Shown piece after piece: positions 34,794 through 44,302 of a stretch of DNA of 64,000 nt. The notes beneath the pieces were generated by a model. The model saw nothing but the letters and a program-made list of their open reading frames with translations, made no database searches and was not told the origin of the DNA. Source of the DNA: Pseudomonas sp. TNT3 (GTDB lineage: Bacteria; Pseudomonadota; Gammaproteobacteria; Pseudomonadales; Pseudomonadaceae); contig NZ_WFGV02000024.1 in the NCBI RefSeq assembly GCF_010095445.2, forward strand, positions 22,536-86,535, in the 5' to 3' direction. Every line of letters begins with the position of its first letter. Positions within the stretch are counted from its first letter, which is position 1. A program made the translations under genes and the position numbers.

Positions 34794-36278
34794 TCAGATC
34801 ACGAACAGGTCCACGAAGCGGTTCACGGGGGTTTTCTCCAGCGCAGCCTGATCCTTGCACAAGGCAAAGATCTCGGCACTGCGCTGAGCAGTAAACCGCG
34901 TCGCCAGGTTGGCCTTGAACTTGTCTTCCAGCAGCGGGATACCATCGGCGCGTCGACGGCGGTGGCCAATCGGGTATTCCACCAGCACATTTTCCGTACT
35001 CGAGCCGTCCTTGAAAAACACCTGGATCGCATTGGCGATCGAGCGTTTATCGGGTTCCAGGTACTCGCGGGTGTACTGCGGATTTTCGACGATGACCATC
35101 TTGTCGCGCAGCACATCGATGATCGGGTGCGCCGCGTGGAAATCATCTTCGTAGTGTTCGGCCACCAGATTGCCGAACGCCAACGGCACCGCGGTCATGT
35201 ACTGAATGCAATGGTCGCGGTCAGCCGCGTTGGCCAGCGGGCCGACCTTGGAAATGATGCGAATCGCCGACTCATGGGTGGTGATGACGATCCTGTCGAT
35301 TTCATGCAGGCGATTTCGCACGTGCGGATGCAAGGTCACGGCCGCTTCACAGGCCGTCTGCGCGTGGAACTCTGCGGGAAAACTGATCTTGAACAGCACG
35401 TTTTCCATGACGTAGCTGCCATACGGACGCGAGAAACTGAAGGCACGTTTGTCTTGCGGTTTAAGCGCCAGATCATTGTTGGTGTGGCTGAACAGCACGT
35501 CGTAAAAGCCCCACTGCCGGGCGGTCAGGACACCGGGAATCCCCATCTCGCCGCGCATGGCGATATCGGCCAGGCGCACACCCCGACTGGTGGCATCGCC
35601 GGCTGCCCAGGATTTTCGCGAACCGGCGTTCGGCGCGTGCCGATAAGTGCGCAGGGCCTGGCCATCGGCGAACGCGTGGGACAACGCCGACAACAGTTGC
35701 TCGCGATTTGCGCCCATGAGTTTGGCGGTGACGGCGGTTGATGCCACTTTCACCAGAATGACGTGATCAAGACCCACGCGATTGAAGGAGTTTTCCAATG
35801 CGATCACGCCCTGAATTTCGTGAGCCATGATCATGGCTTCGAGCACGGCACGGACGGTGAGCGGTGCGTCGCCATTGGCCAGGCGCTTTTGCGAGAGGTG
35901 ATCGGCGACCGCGAGAATGCCACCGAGGTTATCGGACGGATGGCCCCATTCGGCAGCGAGCCAGGTGTCGTTGTAATCGAGCCAGCGCACGATACAGCCG
36001 ATGTCCCATGCGGCTTTCACCGGGTCGAGGCGGTAGCTGGTGCCGGGCACCCGAGCGCCAAAAGGCACGACGGTGCCTTCGACGATGGGGCCTAGGTGTT
36101 TGGTGCATTCGGGGAAACGCAGGGCAAGAAGGCCGCAACCGAGGGTGTCGATCAGGCAGTTCCGGGCAGTGTCCAGCGCTTCTCTGGACTCGATCTTGAA
36201 GTTCAGGACGTAGTCGGCAATGTCCTGCAGGACAGTGTCGTAGTCGGGGCGGTTGTTCTGGTCGACGTTGGCGCTCAT
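34794..36278 (-). CDS. prpD: 2-methylcitrate dehydratase
   Basis: A 494-residue MmgE/PrpD family protein (MSANVDQNNRPDYDTVLQDI; CLIDTLGCGLLALRFPECTK; DYNDTWLAAEWGHPSDNLGG). It dehydrates 2-methylcitrate in the propionate pathway. It is the last gene of the leftward prp block, 201 nt after prpF with a repeat in the gap. Because acnD and prpF are present and can replace PrpD, its role here may be partly redundant. Confidence 0.93.
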   Translation of the reverse strand: MSANVDQNNRPDYDTVLQDIADYVLNFKIESREALDTARNCLIDTLGCGLLALRFPECTKHLGPIVEGTVVPFGARVPGTSYRLDPVKAAWDIGCIVRWLDYNDTWLAAEWGHPSDNLGGILAVADHLSQKRLANGDAPLTVRAVLEAMIMAHEIQGVIALENSFNRVGLDHVILVKVASTAVTAKLMGANREQLLSALSHAFADGQALRTYRHAPNAGSRKSWAAGDATSRGVRLADIAMRGEMGIPGVLTARQWGFYDVLFSHTNNDLALKPQDKRAFSFSRPYGSYVMENVLFKISFPAEFHAQTACEAAVTLHPHVRNRLHEIDRIVITTHESAIRIISKVGPLANAADRDHCIQYMTAVPLAFGNLVAEHYEDDFHAAHPIIDVLRDKMVIVENPQYTREYLEPDKRSIANAIQVFFKDGSSTENVLVEYPIGHRRRRADGIPLLEDKFKANLATRFTAQRSAEIFALCKDQAALEKTPVNRFVDLFVI

Positions 36279-36372
36279 GTTCGATTCACTCGTGAAGTGG
36301 TTCGTTGATGGGACCTCGGTTCAGGGGCAGTTCCGGTTGTTTACCAATTTTTTGTTTTGAAGTGCATTCAAC

Positions 36373-36462
36373 TGTAGGAGCGAGCCTGCTCGCGATGGCG
36401 TCAACACATCGAACATCGATGTCGGCTGACACTCCGCAATCGCGAGCAGGCTCGCTCCTACA
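36373..36462. repeat. REP-type inverted repeat between prpF and prpD
   Basis: CTGTAGGAGCGAGCCTGCTC and GAGCAGGCTCGCTCCTACA are inverted copies of the REP-like unit; an inner ATCGAACATCGAT-type pairing lies between. It falls inside the presumed prp operon. Confidence 0.88.
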
Positions 36463-36479
36463 TTGGCTTGGTGTGGGGT

Positions 36480-37670
36480 TTAGAAAGAATCACCCGGCAC
36501 ACGGACGTAACCTTCCATCAACACCCGCGCACTGCGGCTCATGATGGCTTTTTTCACGGTCCATTCGCCGTTGACCTGACTGGCTTCGGCGCCGACGCGC
36601 AAGGTGCCCGACGGATGACCGAAACGCACGGCATTGCGCTCGGTGCCGCCCGCTGCAAGGTTCACCAACGTGCCGGAAATCGCAGCGGCCGTGCCGATGG
36701 CGACTGCTGCAGTTCCCATCATTGCGTGGTGCAACTTACCCATCGACAACGCGCGCACCAGCAGGTCCACATCACCGGCCTTGATCACTTTGCCACTGGA
36801 AGAAACGTATTCGGCGGGTTTGGCAACGAACGCGACTTTCGGCGTGTGCTGACGCTTGGCCGCTTCGTCCAGGTCCTTGATCAGCCCCATGCGCAACGCG
36901 CCATAGGCCCGAATGGTCTCGAACATCGCCAGGGCTTTCGGGTCACCGTTGATGGCGCCCTGCAATTCGGTGCCGGTGTAACCGATGTCTTCGGCATTGA
37001 CGAAAATCGTCGGAATGCCCGCGTTGATCAGGGTCGCCTTGAAGGTCCCGACACCGGGTACTTCCAGGTCATCCACGAGGTTGCCGGTCGGGAACATCGA
37101 ACCGCCGCCGCCCTCTTCTTCCGCCGCCGGGTCCATGAATTCGACCTGCACTTCGGCTGCCGGAAAGGTCACGCCGTCGAGCTCGAAATCGCCGGTTTCC
37201 TGCACCTCACCGTTGGTGATCGGCACATGGGCGATGATGGTCTTGCCGATGTTGGCCTGCCACACGCGAACCACGGCCACGCCGTTATGCGGGATTCGGC
37301 TGGCGTCCACCAGACCGTTGCTGATGGCGAACGAACCGACTGCCGCCGACAGGTTGCCGCAGTTGCCGCTCCAGTCCACGAAAGGTTTGTCGATGGACAC
37401 CTGACCAAACAGATAGTCGACGTCGTGGTCGGCCTTCATGCTTTTCGACAGGATCACGGTTTTGCTGGTGCTGGACGTTGCGCCACCCATGCCGTCGATT
37501 TGCTTGTCGTACGGGTCCGGGCTGCCAATCACGCGCAATAACAATGCGTCGCGGGCCGGGCCCGGAACCTGTGCCGCTTCCGGCAAGTCTTGCAGGCTGA
37601 AGAACACGCCTTTACTGGTGCCGCCACGCATGTAGGTGGCAGGTATCTTGATCTGCTGTGCGTGAGCCAT
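36480..37670 (-). CDS. prpF: 2-methylaconitate cis-trans isomerase
   Basis: A 396-residue PrpF (MAHAQQIKIPATYMRGGTSK; DWSGNCGNLSAAVGSFAISN with the conserved Cys; MGKLHHAMMGTAAVAIGTA). It isomerises 2-methylaconitate made by AcnD to the form used by the next step, bypassing PrpD. It starts 67 nt after acnD. Confidence 0.95.
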   Translation of the reverse strand: MAHAQQIKIPATYMRGGTSKGVFFSLQDLPEAAQVPGPARDALLLRVIGSPDPYDKQIDGMGGATSSTSKTVILSKSMKADHDVDYLFGQVSIDKPFVDWSGNCGNLSAAVGSFAISNGLVDASRIPHNGVAVVRVWQANIGKTIIAHVPITNGEVQETGDFELDGVTFPAAEVQVEFMDPAAEEEGGGGSMFPTGNLVDDLEVPGVGTFKATLINAGIPTIFVNAEDIGYTGTELQGAINGDPKALAMFETIRAYGALRMGLIKDLDEAAKRQHTPKVAFVAKPAEYVSSSGKVIKAGDVDLLVRALSMGKLHHAMMGTAAVAIGTAAAISGTLVNLAAGGTERNAVRFGHPSGTLRVGAEASQVNGEWTVKKAIMSRSARVLMEGYVRVPGDSF

Positions 37671-37737
37671 GGTGCTCGTTACTCCTGACCTTGAAAGAAG
37701 ACACGGGACTCAAGGTCCCGTGTCTGTGCTGCGTGTG

Positions 37738-40335
37738 TCAGACGGCGACCGCCGACTCTTCGAGGAAGTCCTGGGCGAAGCGTTGCAACACGCCGCCCGC
37801 TTCATAGATCGACACTTCTTCGGCGGTGTCGAGGCGGCACATCACCGGCACTTCGACGCGTTCGCCGTTCTTGCGATTGATCACCAGCGTCAGTTCGGCG
37901 CGCGGCGTGCGTTCGCCGATCACGTCGTAGGTTTCGCTGCCATCGATGGCCAGGGTGTGACGGTTGGTGCCCGGCTTGAACTCCAGCGGCAACACGCCCA
38001 TGCCCACCAGGTTGGTGCGGTGAATGCGCTCGAAGCCTTCGGCGGCAATCGCTTCCACACCCGCCAGACGAACGCCTTTGGCGGCCCAGTCGCGGGACGA
38101 GCCCTGACCGTAGTCAGCGCCGGCAATAATGATCAGCGGCTGCTTGCGGTCCATGTAGGTTTCAATGGCTTCCCACATCCGCATGACCTGGCCTTCCGGC
38201 TCGACGCGAGCGAGCGAGCCCTGCTTGACCTTGCCGTTTTCCACGACCATTTCGTTGAACAGTTTCGGGTTGGCGAAGGTCGCGCGCTGCGCGGTCAGGT
38301 GGTCACCCCGGTGAGTCGCGTAAGAGTTGAAGTCCTCTTCCGGCAAGCCCATTTTCGCCAGGTATTCACCGGCGGCGCTGTCGAGCATGATCGCGTTCGA
38401 CGGCGACAGGTGATCGGTGGTGATGTTGTCCGGCAGTACCGCCAGCGGACGCATACCCTTGAGCGGACGTGCACCGGCCAATGCGCCTTCCCAGTAAGGC
38501 GGACGACGGATGTAGGTGCTCATCTCGCGCCAGTCGTACAGCGGCGTCACTTTCGGGCCGGTGTCTTCGTGGATGGCGAACATCGGGATGTAGACCTGGC
38601 GGAACTGCTCCGGCTTGACCGATGCCTTGACCACCGCATCGATCTCTTCGTCGCTCGGCCAGATGTCTTTCAGACGGATTTCCCGACCTTCGGCATCCAG
38701 ACCCAGCACGTCTTTTTCGATATCGAAACGGATGGTCCCGGCGATGGCGTAAGCCACCACCAACGGTGGCGAAGCGAGGAACGCATTCTTGGCGTACGGG
38801 TGAATCCGGCCATCGAAGTTGCGGTTACCAGACAGTACGGCGGTGGCGTACAGGTCGCGGTCGATAATCTCTTGCTGAATCACCGGATCCAGTGCGCCGG
38901 ACATGCCGTTGCAGGTGGTGCACGCGAACGCCACCACGCCGAATCCGAGCTGCTCGAGTTCGTCGGTCAGGCCGGCTTCATCGAGGTACAGCGCGACGGT
39001 TTTCGAACCCGGCGCCAGGGACGACTTCACCCATGGCTTACGGGTCAGGCCGAGCTTGTTGGCGTTGCGCGCCAGCAGGCCGGCGGCGATCACGTTGCGC
39101 GGGTTACTGGTGTTGGTGCAGCTGGTGATGGCGGCGATGATCACCGCGCCATCCGGCATCTGGCCCGGCACGTCATCCCACTGTCCGGAGATACCCTGGG
39201 CCGCGAGATCGGACGTCGCGACGCGGGCATGCGGGTTGCTCGGGCCTGCCATGTTGCGCACCACCGAGGACAGGTTGAAGGTCAACCCTCGCTCGTATTG
39301 CGCACCTTTCAGGCTGTCAGCCCACAGACCTGTGGTCTTGGCATAGTGCTCTACAAGCTGCACCTGCTCGTCTTCACGGCCAGTGAGTTTGAGGTAGTCG
39401 ATGGTCTGCTGGTCGATGTAGAACATCGCGGCAGTGGCGCCGTATTCCGGGGCCATGTTGGAAATGGTTGCGCGGTCGCCCAAGGTCAGCGCAGAAGCGC
39501 CTTCACCGAAGAATTCCAGCCATGCGCCGACCACTTTTTGCTTACGCAGGAACTCGGTCAGTGCCAGCACCATGTCGGTGGCGGTGATGCCCGGTTGCAG
39601 CTTGCCGGTCAGCTCAACGCCGACGCTTTCTGGCAGACGCATCCACGATGCACGACCGAGCATGACGCTCTCGGCTTCCAGACCACCGACGCCGATGGCG
39701 ATCACGCCCAGCGCATCGACGTGCGGGGTGTGGCTGTCGGTGCCGACGCAGGTATCAGGGAACGCTACGCCGTCACGCACCTGGATCACCGGAGACATTT
39801 TCTCCAGGTTGATCTGGTGCATGATGCCGTTGCCCGGCGGGATCACGTCGACGTTCTTGAACGCCTTCTTGGTCCAGTTGATGAAGTGGAAACGGTCTTC
39901 GTTGCGACGGTCTTCGATGGCGCGGTTTTTCTCGAACGCCTCTGGATCGAAGCCACCGCGCTCAACGGCCAGGGAGTGGTCGACGATCAGTTGAGTGGGC
40001 ACTACCGGGTTCACTTGCGCCGGATCACCGCCTTGCAAGGCGATGGCATCACGCAGGCCGGCGAGGTCGACCAGAGCGGTCTGGCCGAGGATGTCGTGGC
40101 ACACCACGCGAGCAGGAAACCAGGGGAAATCGAGGTCGCGCTTGCGCTCGATGAATTGCTTGAGGGATTCGGTGAGCGTGGCCGGGTCACAGCGACGCAC
40201 CAGGTTTTCCGCCAGCACGCGGGAGGTATACGGCAGGGTGTCGTAGGCGCCAGGTTGAATGGCTTCGACAGCCGCACGGACGTCGAAGTAATCCAGATGG
40301 CTGCCAGGCAGTGGTTTGCGGAATTCAGTGTTCAT
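37738..40335 (-). CDS. acnD: Fe/S-dependent 2-methylcitrate dehydratase AcnD
   Basis: An 865-residue aconitase-family enzyme starting MNTEFRKPLPGSHLDYFDVR at 40335. The iron-sulfur ligands lie in ITSCTNTSNPRNVIAAGLLA and in FACTTCNGMSGALDP. Upstream in-frame sequence to 40746 lacks family similarity and contains the repeat region, so it is excluded. AcnD dehydrates 2-methylcitrate, and PrpF completes the conversion. Confidence 0.96.
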   Translation of the reverse strand: MNTEFRKPLPGSHLDYFDVRAAVEAIQPGAYDTLPYTSRVLAENLVRRCDPATLTESLKQFIERKRDLDFPWFPARVVCHDILGQTALVDLAGLRDAIALQGGDPAQVNPVVPTQLIVDHSLAVERGGFDPEAFEKNRAIEDRRNEDRFHFINWTKKAFKNVDVIPPGNGIMHQINLEKMSPVIQVRDGVAFPDTCVGTDSHTPHVDALGVIAIGVGGLEAESVMLGRASWMRLPESVGVELTGKLQPGITATDMVLALTEFLRKQKVVGAWLEFFGEGASALTLGDRATISNMAPEYGATAAMFYIDQQTIDYLKLTGREDEQVQLVEHYAKTTGLWADSLKGAQYERGLTFNLSSVVRNMAGPSNPHARVATSDLAAQGISGQWDDVPGQMPDGAVIIAAITSCTNTSNPRNVIAAGLLARNANKLGLTRKPWVKSSLAPGSKTVALYLDEAGLTDELEQLGFGVVAFACTTCNGMSGALDPVIQQEIIDRDLYATAVLSGNRNFDGRIHPYAKNAFLASPPLVVAYAIAGTIRFDIEKDVLGLDAEGREIRLKDIWPSDEEIDAVVKASVKPEQFRQVYIPMFAIHEDTGPKVTPLYDWREMSTYIRRPPYWEGALAGARPLKGMRPLAVLPDNITTDHLSPSNAIMLDSAAGEYLAKMGLPEEDFNSYATHRGDHLTAQRATFANPKLFNEMVVENGKVKQGSLARVEPEGQVMRMWEAIETYMDRKQPLIIIAGADYGQGSSRDWAAKGVRLAGVEAIAAEGFERIHRTNLVGMGVLPLEFKPGTNRHTLAIDGSETYDVIGERTPRAELTLVINRKNGERVEVPVMCRLDTAEEVSIYEAGGVLQRFAQDFLEESAVAV

Positions 40336-40399
40336 CGTCAGGACTCGGTCACGGTGGTTACAAAAGGTGGGGCCTGGCAGTTGAAGTGAGACCGGTCCC

Positions 40400-40493
40400 C
40401 TGTAGGAGCCGAGCTTGCTCGCGATAGCGGTGTATCCGTCGACATCAATGTTGAATGTCAGTCCGTCATCGCGAGCAAGCTCGGCTCCTACAG
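40400..40493. repeat. REP-type inverted repeat between prpC and acnD
   Basis: TGTAGGAGCCGAGCTTGCTC and GAGCAAGCTCGGCTCCTACA are exact inverted copies with an inner palindrome (GACATCAATGTTGAATGTC) between them. It lies in the 185-nt gap of the prp block. Confidence 0.9.
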
Positions 40494-40520
40494 GTTCCCG
40501 GTTCAGCCGACCCTCACCAT

Positions 40521-41648
40521 TCAGCGTTGTTCGATTGGCACGAACTTGCGCTGTTCGACGCCGGTGTATTCGGCGCTCGGACGGATGATGCGGTTGTTGG
40601 CGCGTTGTTCGTACACGTGCGCTGCCCAGCCGGTCAGGCGCGAGCAAACGAAAATCGGTGTGAACAACTTGGTCGGAATGCCCATGAAGTGATACGCCGA
40701 GGCATGGTAGAAGTCGGCGTTCGGGAACAGTTTTTTCTGCTCCCACATGGTCTTGTCGATGGCTTCGGAAACCGGGAACAACACGGTGTCGCCCACTTCG
40801 TCAGCGAGTTTTTTCGACCAGCCCTTGATCACCTCGTTGCGCGGATCGTTGTCTTTATAGATCGCGTGACCGAAGCCCATGATCTTGTCCTTGCGCTCGA
40901 GCATGCCGAGGGTGCCTTTGACGGCGTCTTCCGGCGAGCTGAAGCGTTCGATCATTTCCATCGCAGCTTCGTTGGCGCCGCCGTGCAGTGGACCACGCAG
41001 GGAGCCGATGGCAGCGGTGATGCAGGAATACAGATCGGACAAGGTCGACGCGCAAACACGTGCGGTGAAGGTCGAAGCGTTGAACTCGTGCTCTGCGTAC
41101 AGAATCAGCGAAACGTTCATCACCTTGACGTGCAACTCGCTCGGCTTCTTGCCGTGCAGCAGGTGCAGGAAGTGACCGCCAATGGACTGCTCGTCGCTCA
41201 CGCAATCGATGCGCTTGCCTTCGTGGCTGAAGCGATACCAGTAGGTCATGATCGCCGGGAACGCGGCCAGCAGACGGTCGGTCTTGTCGTGTTGCTCGGA
41301 GAAGTCTTTCTCAGGCTCCAGGTTGCCGAGGAAAGAGCAACCGGTGCGCATCACGTCCATCGGGTGGGCGTCAGCGGGGATGCGCTCCAGCACTTCTTTC
41401 AGTGCTTGCGGCAGGTCGCGCAGTTTGCTCAGCTTGGCGATGTATTCGTTCAGTTGCGCCTTGGTCGGCAGCTCGCCGTAGAGCAGCAGGTAAGCGACTT
41501 CTTCAAACTGCGCGTCTGCCGCCAGTTCGCGAACGTCGTAACCGCGATAGGTCAGACCTGCACCCGACTGGCCCACGGTGGACAGTGCGGTTTGCCCGGC
41601 AACCTGGCCACGGAGCCCGGCGCCACTGAGTACTTTTGCTTCGGCCAT
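40521..41648 (-). CDS. prpC: 2-methylcitrate synthase
   Basis: A 375-residue citrate-synthase family protein with AEHEFNASTFTARVCASTLS, GPLHGGANEAAMEMIERFSS and IMGFGHAIYKDNDPRNEVIK motifs that carry the catalytic His residues. It condenses propionyl-CoA with oxaloacetate. ATG at 41648 has GGAGG 6 nt upstream. Confidence 0.95.
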   Translation of the reverse strand: MAEAKVLSGAGLRGQVAGQTALSTVGQSGAGLTYRGYDVRELAADAQFEEVAYLLLYGELPTKAQLNEYIAKLSKLRDLPQALKEVLERIPADAHPMDVMRTGCSFLGNLEPEKDFSEQHDKTDRLLAAFPAIMTYWYRFSHEGKRIDCVSDEQSIGGHFLHLLHGKKPSELHVKVMNVSLILYAEHEFNASTFTARVCASTLSDLYSCITAAIGSLRGPLHGGANEAAMEMIERFSSPEDAVKGTLGMLERKDKIMGFGHAIYKDNDPRNEVIKGWSKKLADEVGDTVLFPVSEAIDKTMWEQKKLFPNADFYHASAYHFMGIPTKLFTPIFVCSRLTGWAAHVYEQRANNRIIRPSAEYTGVEQRKFVPIEQR

Positions 41649-41713
41649 TTCTGCCTCCAATCTTGAATTTATTAGGGAATCGGCACGTTTTTATTCATCA
41701 GGTTCACAGTGCA

Positions 41714-41833
41714 TCTCTGTAGCAGCTGGCGAAGCCTGCGTCCGGCTGCATTCGTAAAACCTGCAAGCGCGTTTGCCCGGTTTGGCAAGTCCTTCGGCCT
41801 CGGACGCAGCCTCGCAGGCTCGGCAGCTGCTAC
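41714..41833. repeat. Long inverted repeat between prpB and prpC
   Basis: GTAGCAGCTGGCGAAGCCTG at the left and CAGGCTCGGCAGCTGCTAC at the right are near-inverted copies; the inner GCGTCCG/CGGACGC also pairs. It is a different repeat family from the other prp gaps. Confidence 0.8.
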
Positions 41834-41849
41834 AAAAGTGCGGTGTTGA

Positions 41850-42740
41850 TTACTTCTTCGCAGCAAACAACGCATCGAGCTTCTGCTCGAAGGTGTGGTA
41901 GTCGATGCGATCGTAAAGCTCCATGCGAGTCTGCATGGTGTCGATGACGTTCTGTTGCGTGCCGTCGCGGCGAATCGCGGTGTAGACGTTTTCCGCGGCC
42001 TTGTTCATCGCGCGGAAGGCCGACAGCGGGTACAGCACCAGGGAAACATCGGCGCCAGCCAGTTGTTCGGTGGTGTACAGCGGCGTTGCGCCGAACTCGG
42101 TGATGTTGGCCAGGATCGGCGCTTTCACGCGGTTGGCGAACAGCTTGTACATGTCCAGTTCAGTGATGGCTTCCGGGAAAATCATGTCGGCGCCCGCCTC
42201 GATGCACGCCGCAGCGCGATCCAGTGCCGATTCCAGGCCTTCCACCGCCAGGGCGTCGGTGCGCGCCATGATCACGAAGCTGTCATCGGTGCGCGCATCG
42301 ACGGCCGCTTTGATGCGGTCGACCATTTCCTGCAGGGACACGATTTCTTTATTTGGACGATGGCCACAGCGCTTGGCGCCGACCTGGTCTTCGATGTGGA
42401 TCGCTGCGGCGCCGAACTTGATCATCGACTTCACGGTGCGCGCCACGTTGAACGCTGAGGAACCGAAACCGGTGTCCACATCCACCAGCAGCGGCAGATC
42501 GCAAACGTCGGTGATACGGCGCACGTCGGTCAGCACATCATCCAGGCCCGTAATGCCCAGGTCAGGCACGCCCAGGGAGCCGGCAGCTACCCCGCCACCC
42601 GACAGGTAAATCGCCTTGAAACCGGCGCGCTTGGCCAGCAATGCGTGGTTGGCGTTGATCGCGCCAACGACTTGCAGCGGATGCTCGCTGGCGACCGCAT
42701 CGCGGAAACGCTGGCCTGGAGTGCTCTTGTTGGAACTCAT
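41850..42740 (-). CDS. prpB: 2-methylisocitrate lyase
   Basis: A 296-residue ICL/PEPM-family barrel: GFKAIYLSGGGVAAGSLGVP, LLVDVDTGFGSSAFNVAR, and the catalytic loop AKRCGHRPNKEIVSLQEMV. It splits 2-methylisocitrate to pyruvate and succinate. Its ATG overlaps the prpR stop as ATGA, so it is translationally coupled to the regulator. Confidence 0.96.
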   Translation of the reverse strand: MSSNKSTPGQRFRDAVASEHPLQVVGAINANHALLAKRAGFKAIYLSGGGVAAGSLGVPDLGITGLDDVLTDVRRITDVCDLPLLVDVDTGFGSSAFNVARTVKSMIKFGAAAIHIEDQVGAKRCGHRPNKEIVSLQEMVDRIKAAVDARTDDSFVIMARTDALAVEGLESALDRAAACIEAGADMIFPEAITELDMYKLFANRVKAPILANITEFGATPLYTTEQLAGADVSLVLYPLSAFRAMNKAAENVYTAIRRDGTQQNVIDTMQTRMELYDRIDYHTFEQKLDALFAAKK

Positions 42741-43459
42741 GACTCACCTCGTTCTGTGGCTGTCGGGTTAGCGCCGTCCTGGTAGTGACGGGCGATATTG
42801 CGTTTGGAGGCGCCGATGTGACGGCGCATCAACAACTCGGCCAGTTCACCGTCACGGTCGGCGATGGCATCGAGAATTCTGTGGTGTTCGGCGAACGCCT
42901 GCCGCGGACGGTTGGGCGTGGTGGAGAACTGGATGCGGTACATGCGCACCAACTGATAGAGCTCGCCGCACAGCATCTGGGTCAGGGTGCGGTTACCGCT
43001 GCCCTGGATGATTCGGTAGTGAAAGTCGAAATCGCCTTCCTGCTGGTAATAGCCGACACCGGCCTGAAACGCTGCATCGCGCTCATGGGTTTCCAGCACC
43101 CGGCGCAGTTCGTCGATTTCTTCGACGCTCATGCGCTCGGCGGCCAGCCGGCACGCCATGCCTTCCAGGGATTCGCGGATTTCGTAGAGCTCCACCAGCT
43201 CGGCGTGGTTGAGCGACACCACTCTTGCCCCGACATGCGGTATGCGCACCAGCAGACGCTGGCCTTCCAGGCGGTGGATGGCCTCGCGCAGCGGGCCGCG
43301 GCTGATGCCGTAGGTGCGCGCCAGCTCTGGCTCGGAGATTTTGCTACCGGGGGCAATTTCGCCCTTGACGATGGCCGCCTGAATGCGTCGGAAGACGTTC
43401 TCGGAGAGCGTCTCCGAATCGTCTTGAGCCATGACCGGGGGATCGAGTTGATCCAGCAT
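42737..43459 (-). CDS. prpR: GntR/FCD-family regulator of the propionate operon
   Basis: A 240-residue FCD-type GntR regulator: winged helix at about 15-85 (GSKISEPELARTYGISRGPL, REAIHRLEGQRLLVRIPHVG) and helical FCD ligand domain with conserved Asp and His residues (GDFDFHYRIIQGSGNR; FAEHHRILDAIADRDGELAE). It starts at ATG 43459 (MLDQLDPPVMAQDD). It is the first gene of the prp block and probably represses it until a methylcitrate-type inducer is present. Two TGTCGACA sites lie just upstream. Confidence 0.9.
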   Translation of the reverse strand: MLDQLDPPVMAQDDSETLSENVFRRIQAAIVKGEIAPGSKISEPELARTYGISRGPLREAIHRLEGQRLLVRIPHVGARVVSLNHAELVELYEIRESLEGMACRLAAERMSVEEIDELRRVLETHERDAAFQAGVGYYQQEGDFDFHYRIIQGSGNRTLTQMLCGELYQLVRMYRIQFSTTPNRPRQAFAEHHRILDAIADRDGELAELLMRRHIGASKRNIARHYQDGANPTATERGES

Positions 43460-43461
43460 AT

Positions 43462-43547
43462 TGTCGACACCTTGAAAGCGGATGCCGCAAAAACTAGCGA
43501 AAACACGACTAACAGTCAAAGGAAAAATACAGATTGTCGACAATCGT
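43462..43547. promoter_or_regulatory. Two TGTCGACA sites, candidate PrpR operators
   Basis: A perfect 14-bp palindrome GATTGTCGACAATC is at 43534-43547. A second copy of the core, TTGTCGACA, is at 43461-43469, directly before the prpR start codon where the ribosome site would be. The 72-nt spacing is about seven helical turns. FCD-type GntR proteins bind short palindromes of this kind. Confidence 0.6.
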
Positions 43548-43760
43548 CTAATAAACGTCTCTAGCATGCCAAACCGGCACAAGGAAGGTTATAGCCCCCT
43601 GCCAGCGGTGGCGCCATAAAACCACCGTGCTAGAATGCCGCCCGCATTTGTTTGTGACATCTGCACTGCCTGTCATCATTGGCTGACAGGCATACGAGGG
43701 AGCTTGCGCAGCGATGCCAGGGCCTTGAATCGAAACACGGACCGCTGCGCACCAGGATTT

Positions 43761-44297
43761 ATGAGACTCAAGCCCTTCCCGACATTCCTTTATCTTCTTT
43801 GCCTGCCCGGTTTCGCTGTGGCAGGGGAAAAGACTGTGTACGGCCTTAATGAATACGCGTCTCTGGAGGGTATCAACCTGGAAGTCGCCGCCAAACTCGA
43901 CACCGGCGCGAAAACCGCCTCATTAAGTGCCCGCGACATCAAGCGCTTCAAACGCAATGGCGAGTCCTGGGTGCGCTTCTATCTGGCCATCGATGCCGCG
44001 CATTCGCACCCGATCGAGCGACCGCTGGCACGCGTCAGCAAGATCAAGCGGCGCGCCGGCGACTACGACCCCGAAGAGGGCAAGAAGTACACCGCTCGTC
44101 CGGTGATCGAGCTGGATATCTGCATGGGCTCGGCTTTACGCAGCATCGAAGTGAACCTAACCGACCGCAGCGCCTTCCAATACCCGCTCTTGATCGGCTC
44201 CGAAGCCTTGAAGCGCTTCGATGCGCTGGTCGATCCCAGTCTTAAATACGCTGCTGGCAAACCCGCCTGCGCCACCGACGCACATACCGCAGAGTAA
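43761..44297 (+). CDS. Retropepsin-like ATP-dependent zinc protease family protein (DUF785)
   Basis: A 178-residue protein with a signal peptide (MRLKPFPTFLYLLCLPGFAV) and the aspartyl-protease motif AAKLDTGAKTASLSA at about residue 49, then a second half ending in YPLLIGSEALKRFDALVDP, as in RimK-associated retropepsins. The location is probably periplasmic. It opens a three-gene plus-strand operon with a transglutaminase-like membrane protein and a RimK-like ligase, 5 nt ahead of the next gene. The substrate is unknown; a role in trimming a peptide or amino-acid tag has been predicted for the family. Confidence 0.82.
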   Translation: MRLKPFPTFLYLLCLPGFAVAGEKTVYGLNEYASLEGINLEVAAKLDTGAKTASLSARDIKRFKRNGESWVRFYLAIDAAHSHPIERPLARVSKIKRRAGDYDPEEGKKYTARPVIELDICMGSALRSIEVNLTDRSAFQYPLLIGSEALKRFDALVDPSLKYAAGKPACATDAHTAE

Positions 44298-44302
44298 TTC
44301 CA

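Noticed and set aside
37669..40389. Plus-strand open frame opposite acnD (906 codons)
   Set aside because: Antisense shadow of AcnD, His/Arg/Val-rich with no domain.
40336..40746. N-terminal extension of AcnD upstream of 40335
   Set aside because: The extension runs through the REP element and into prpC and has no aconitase similarity.
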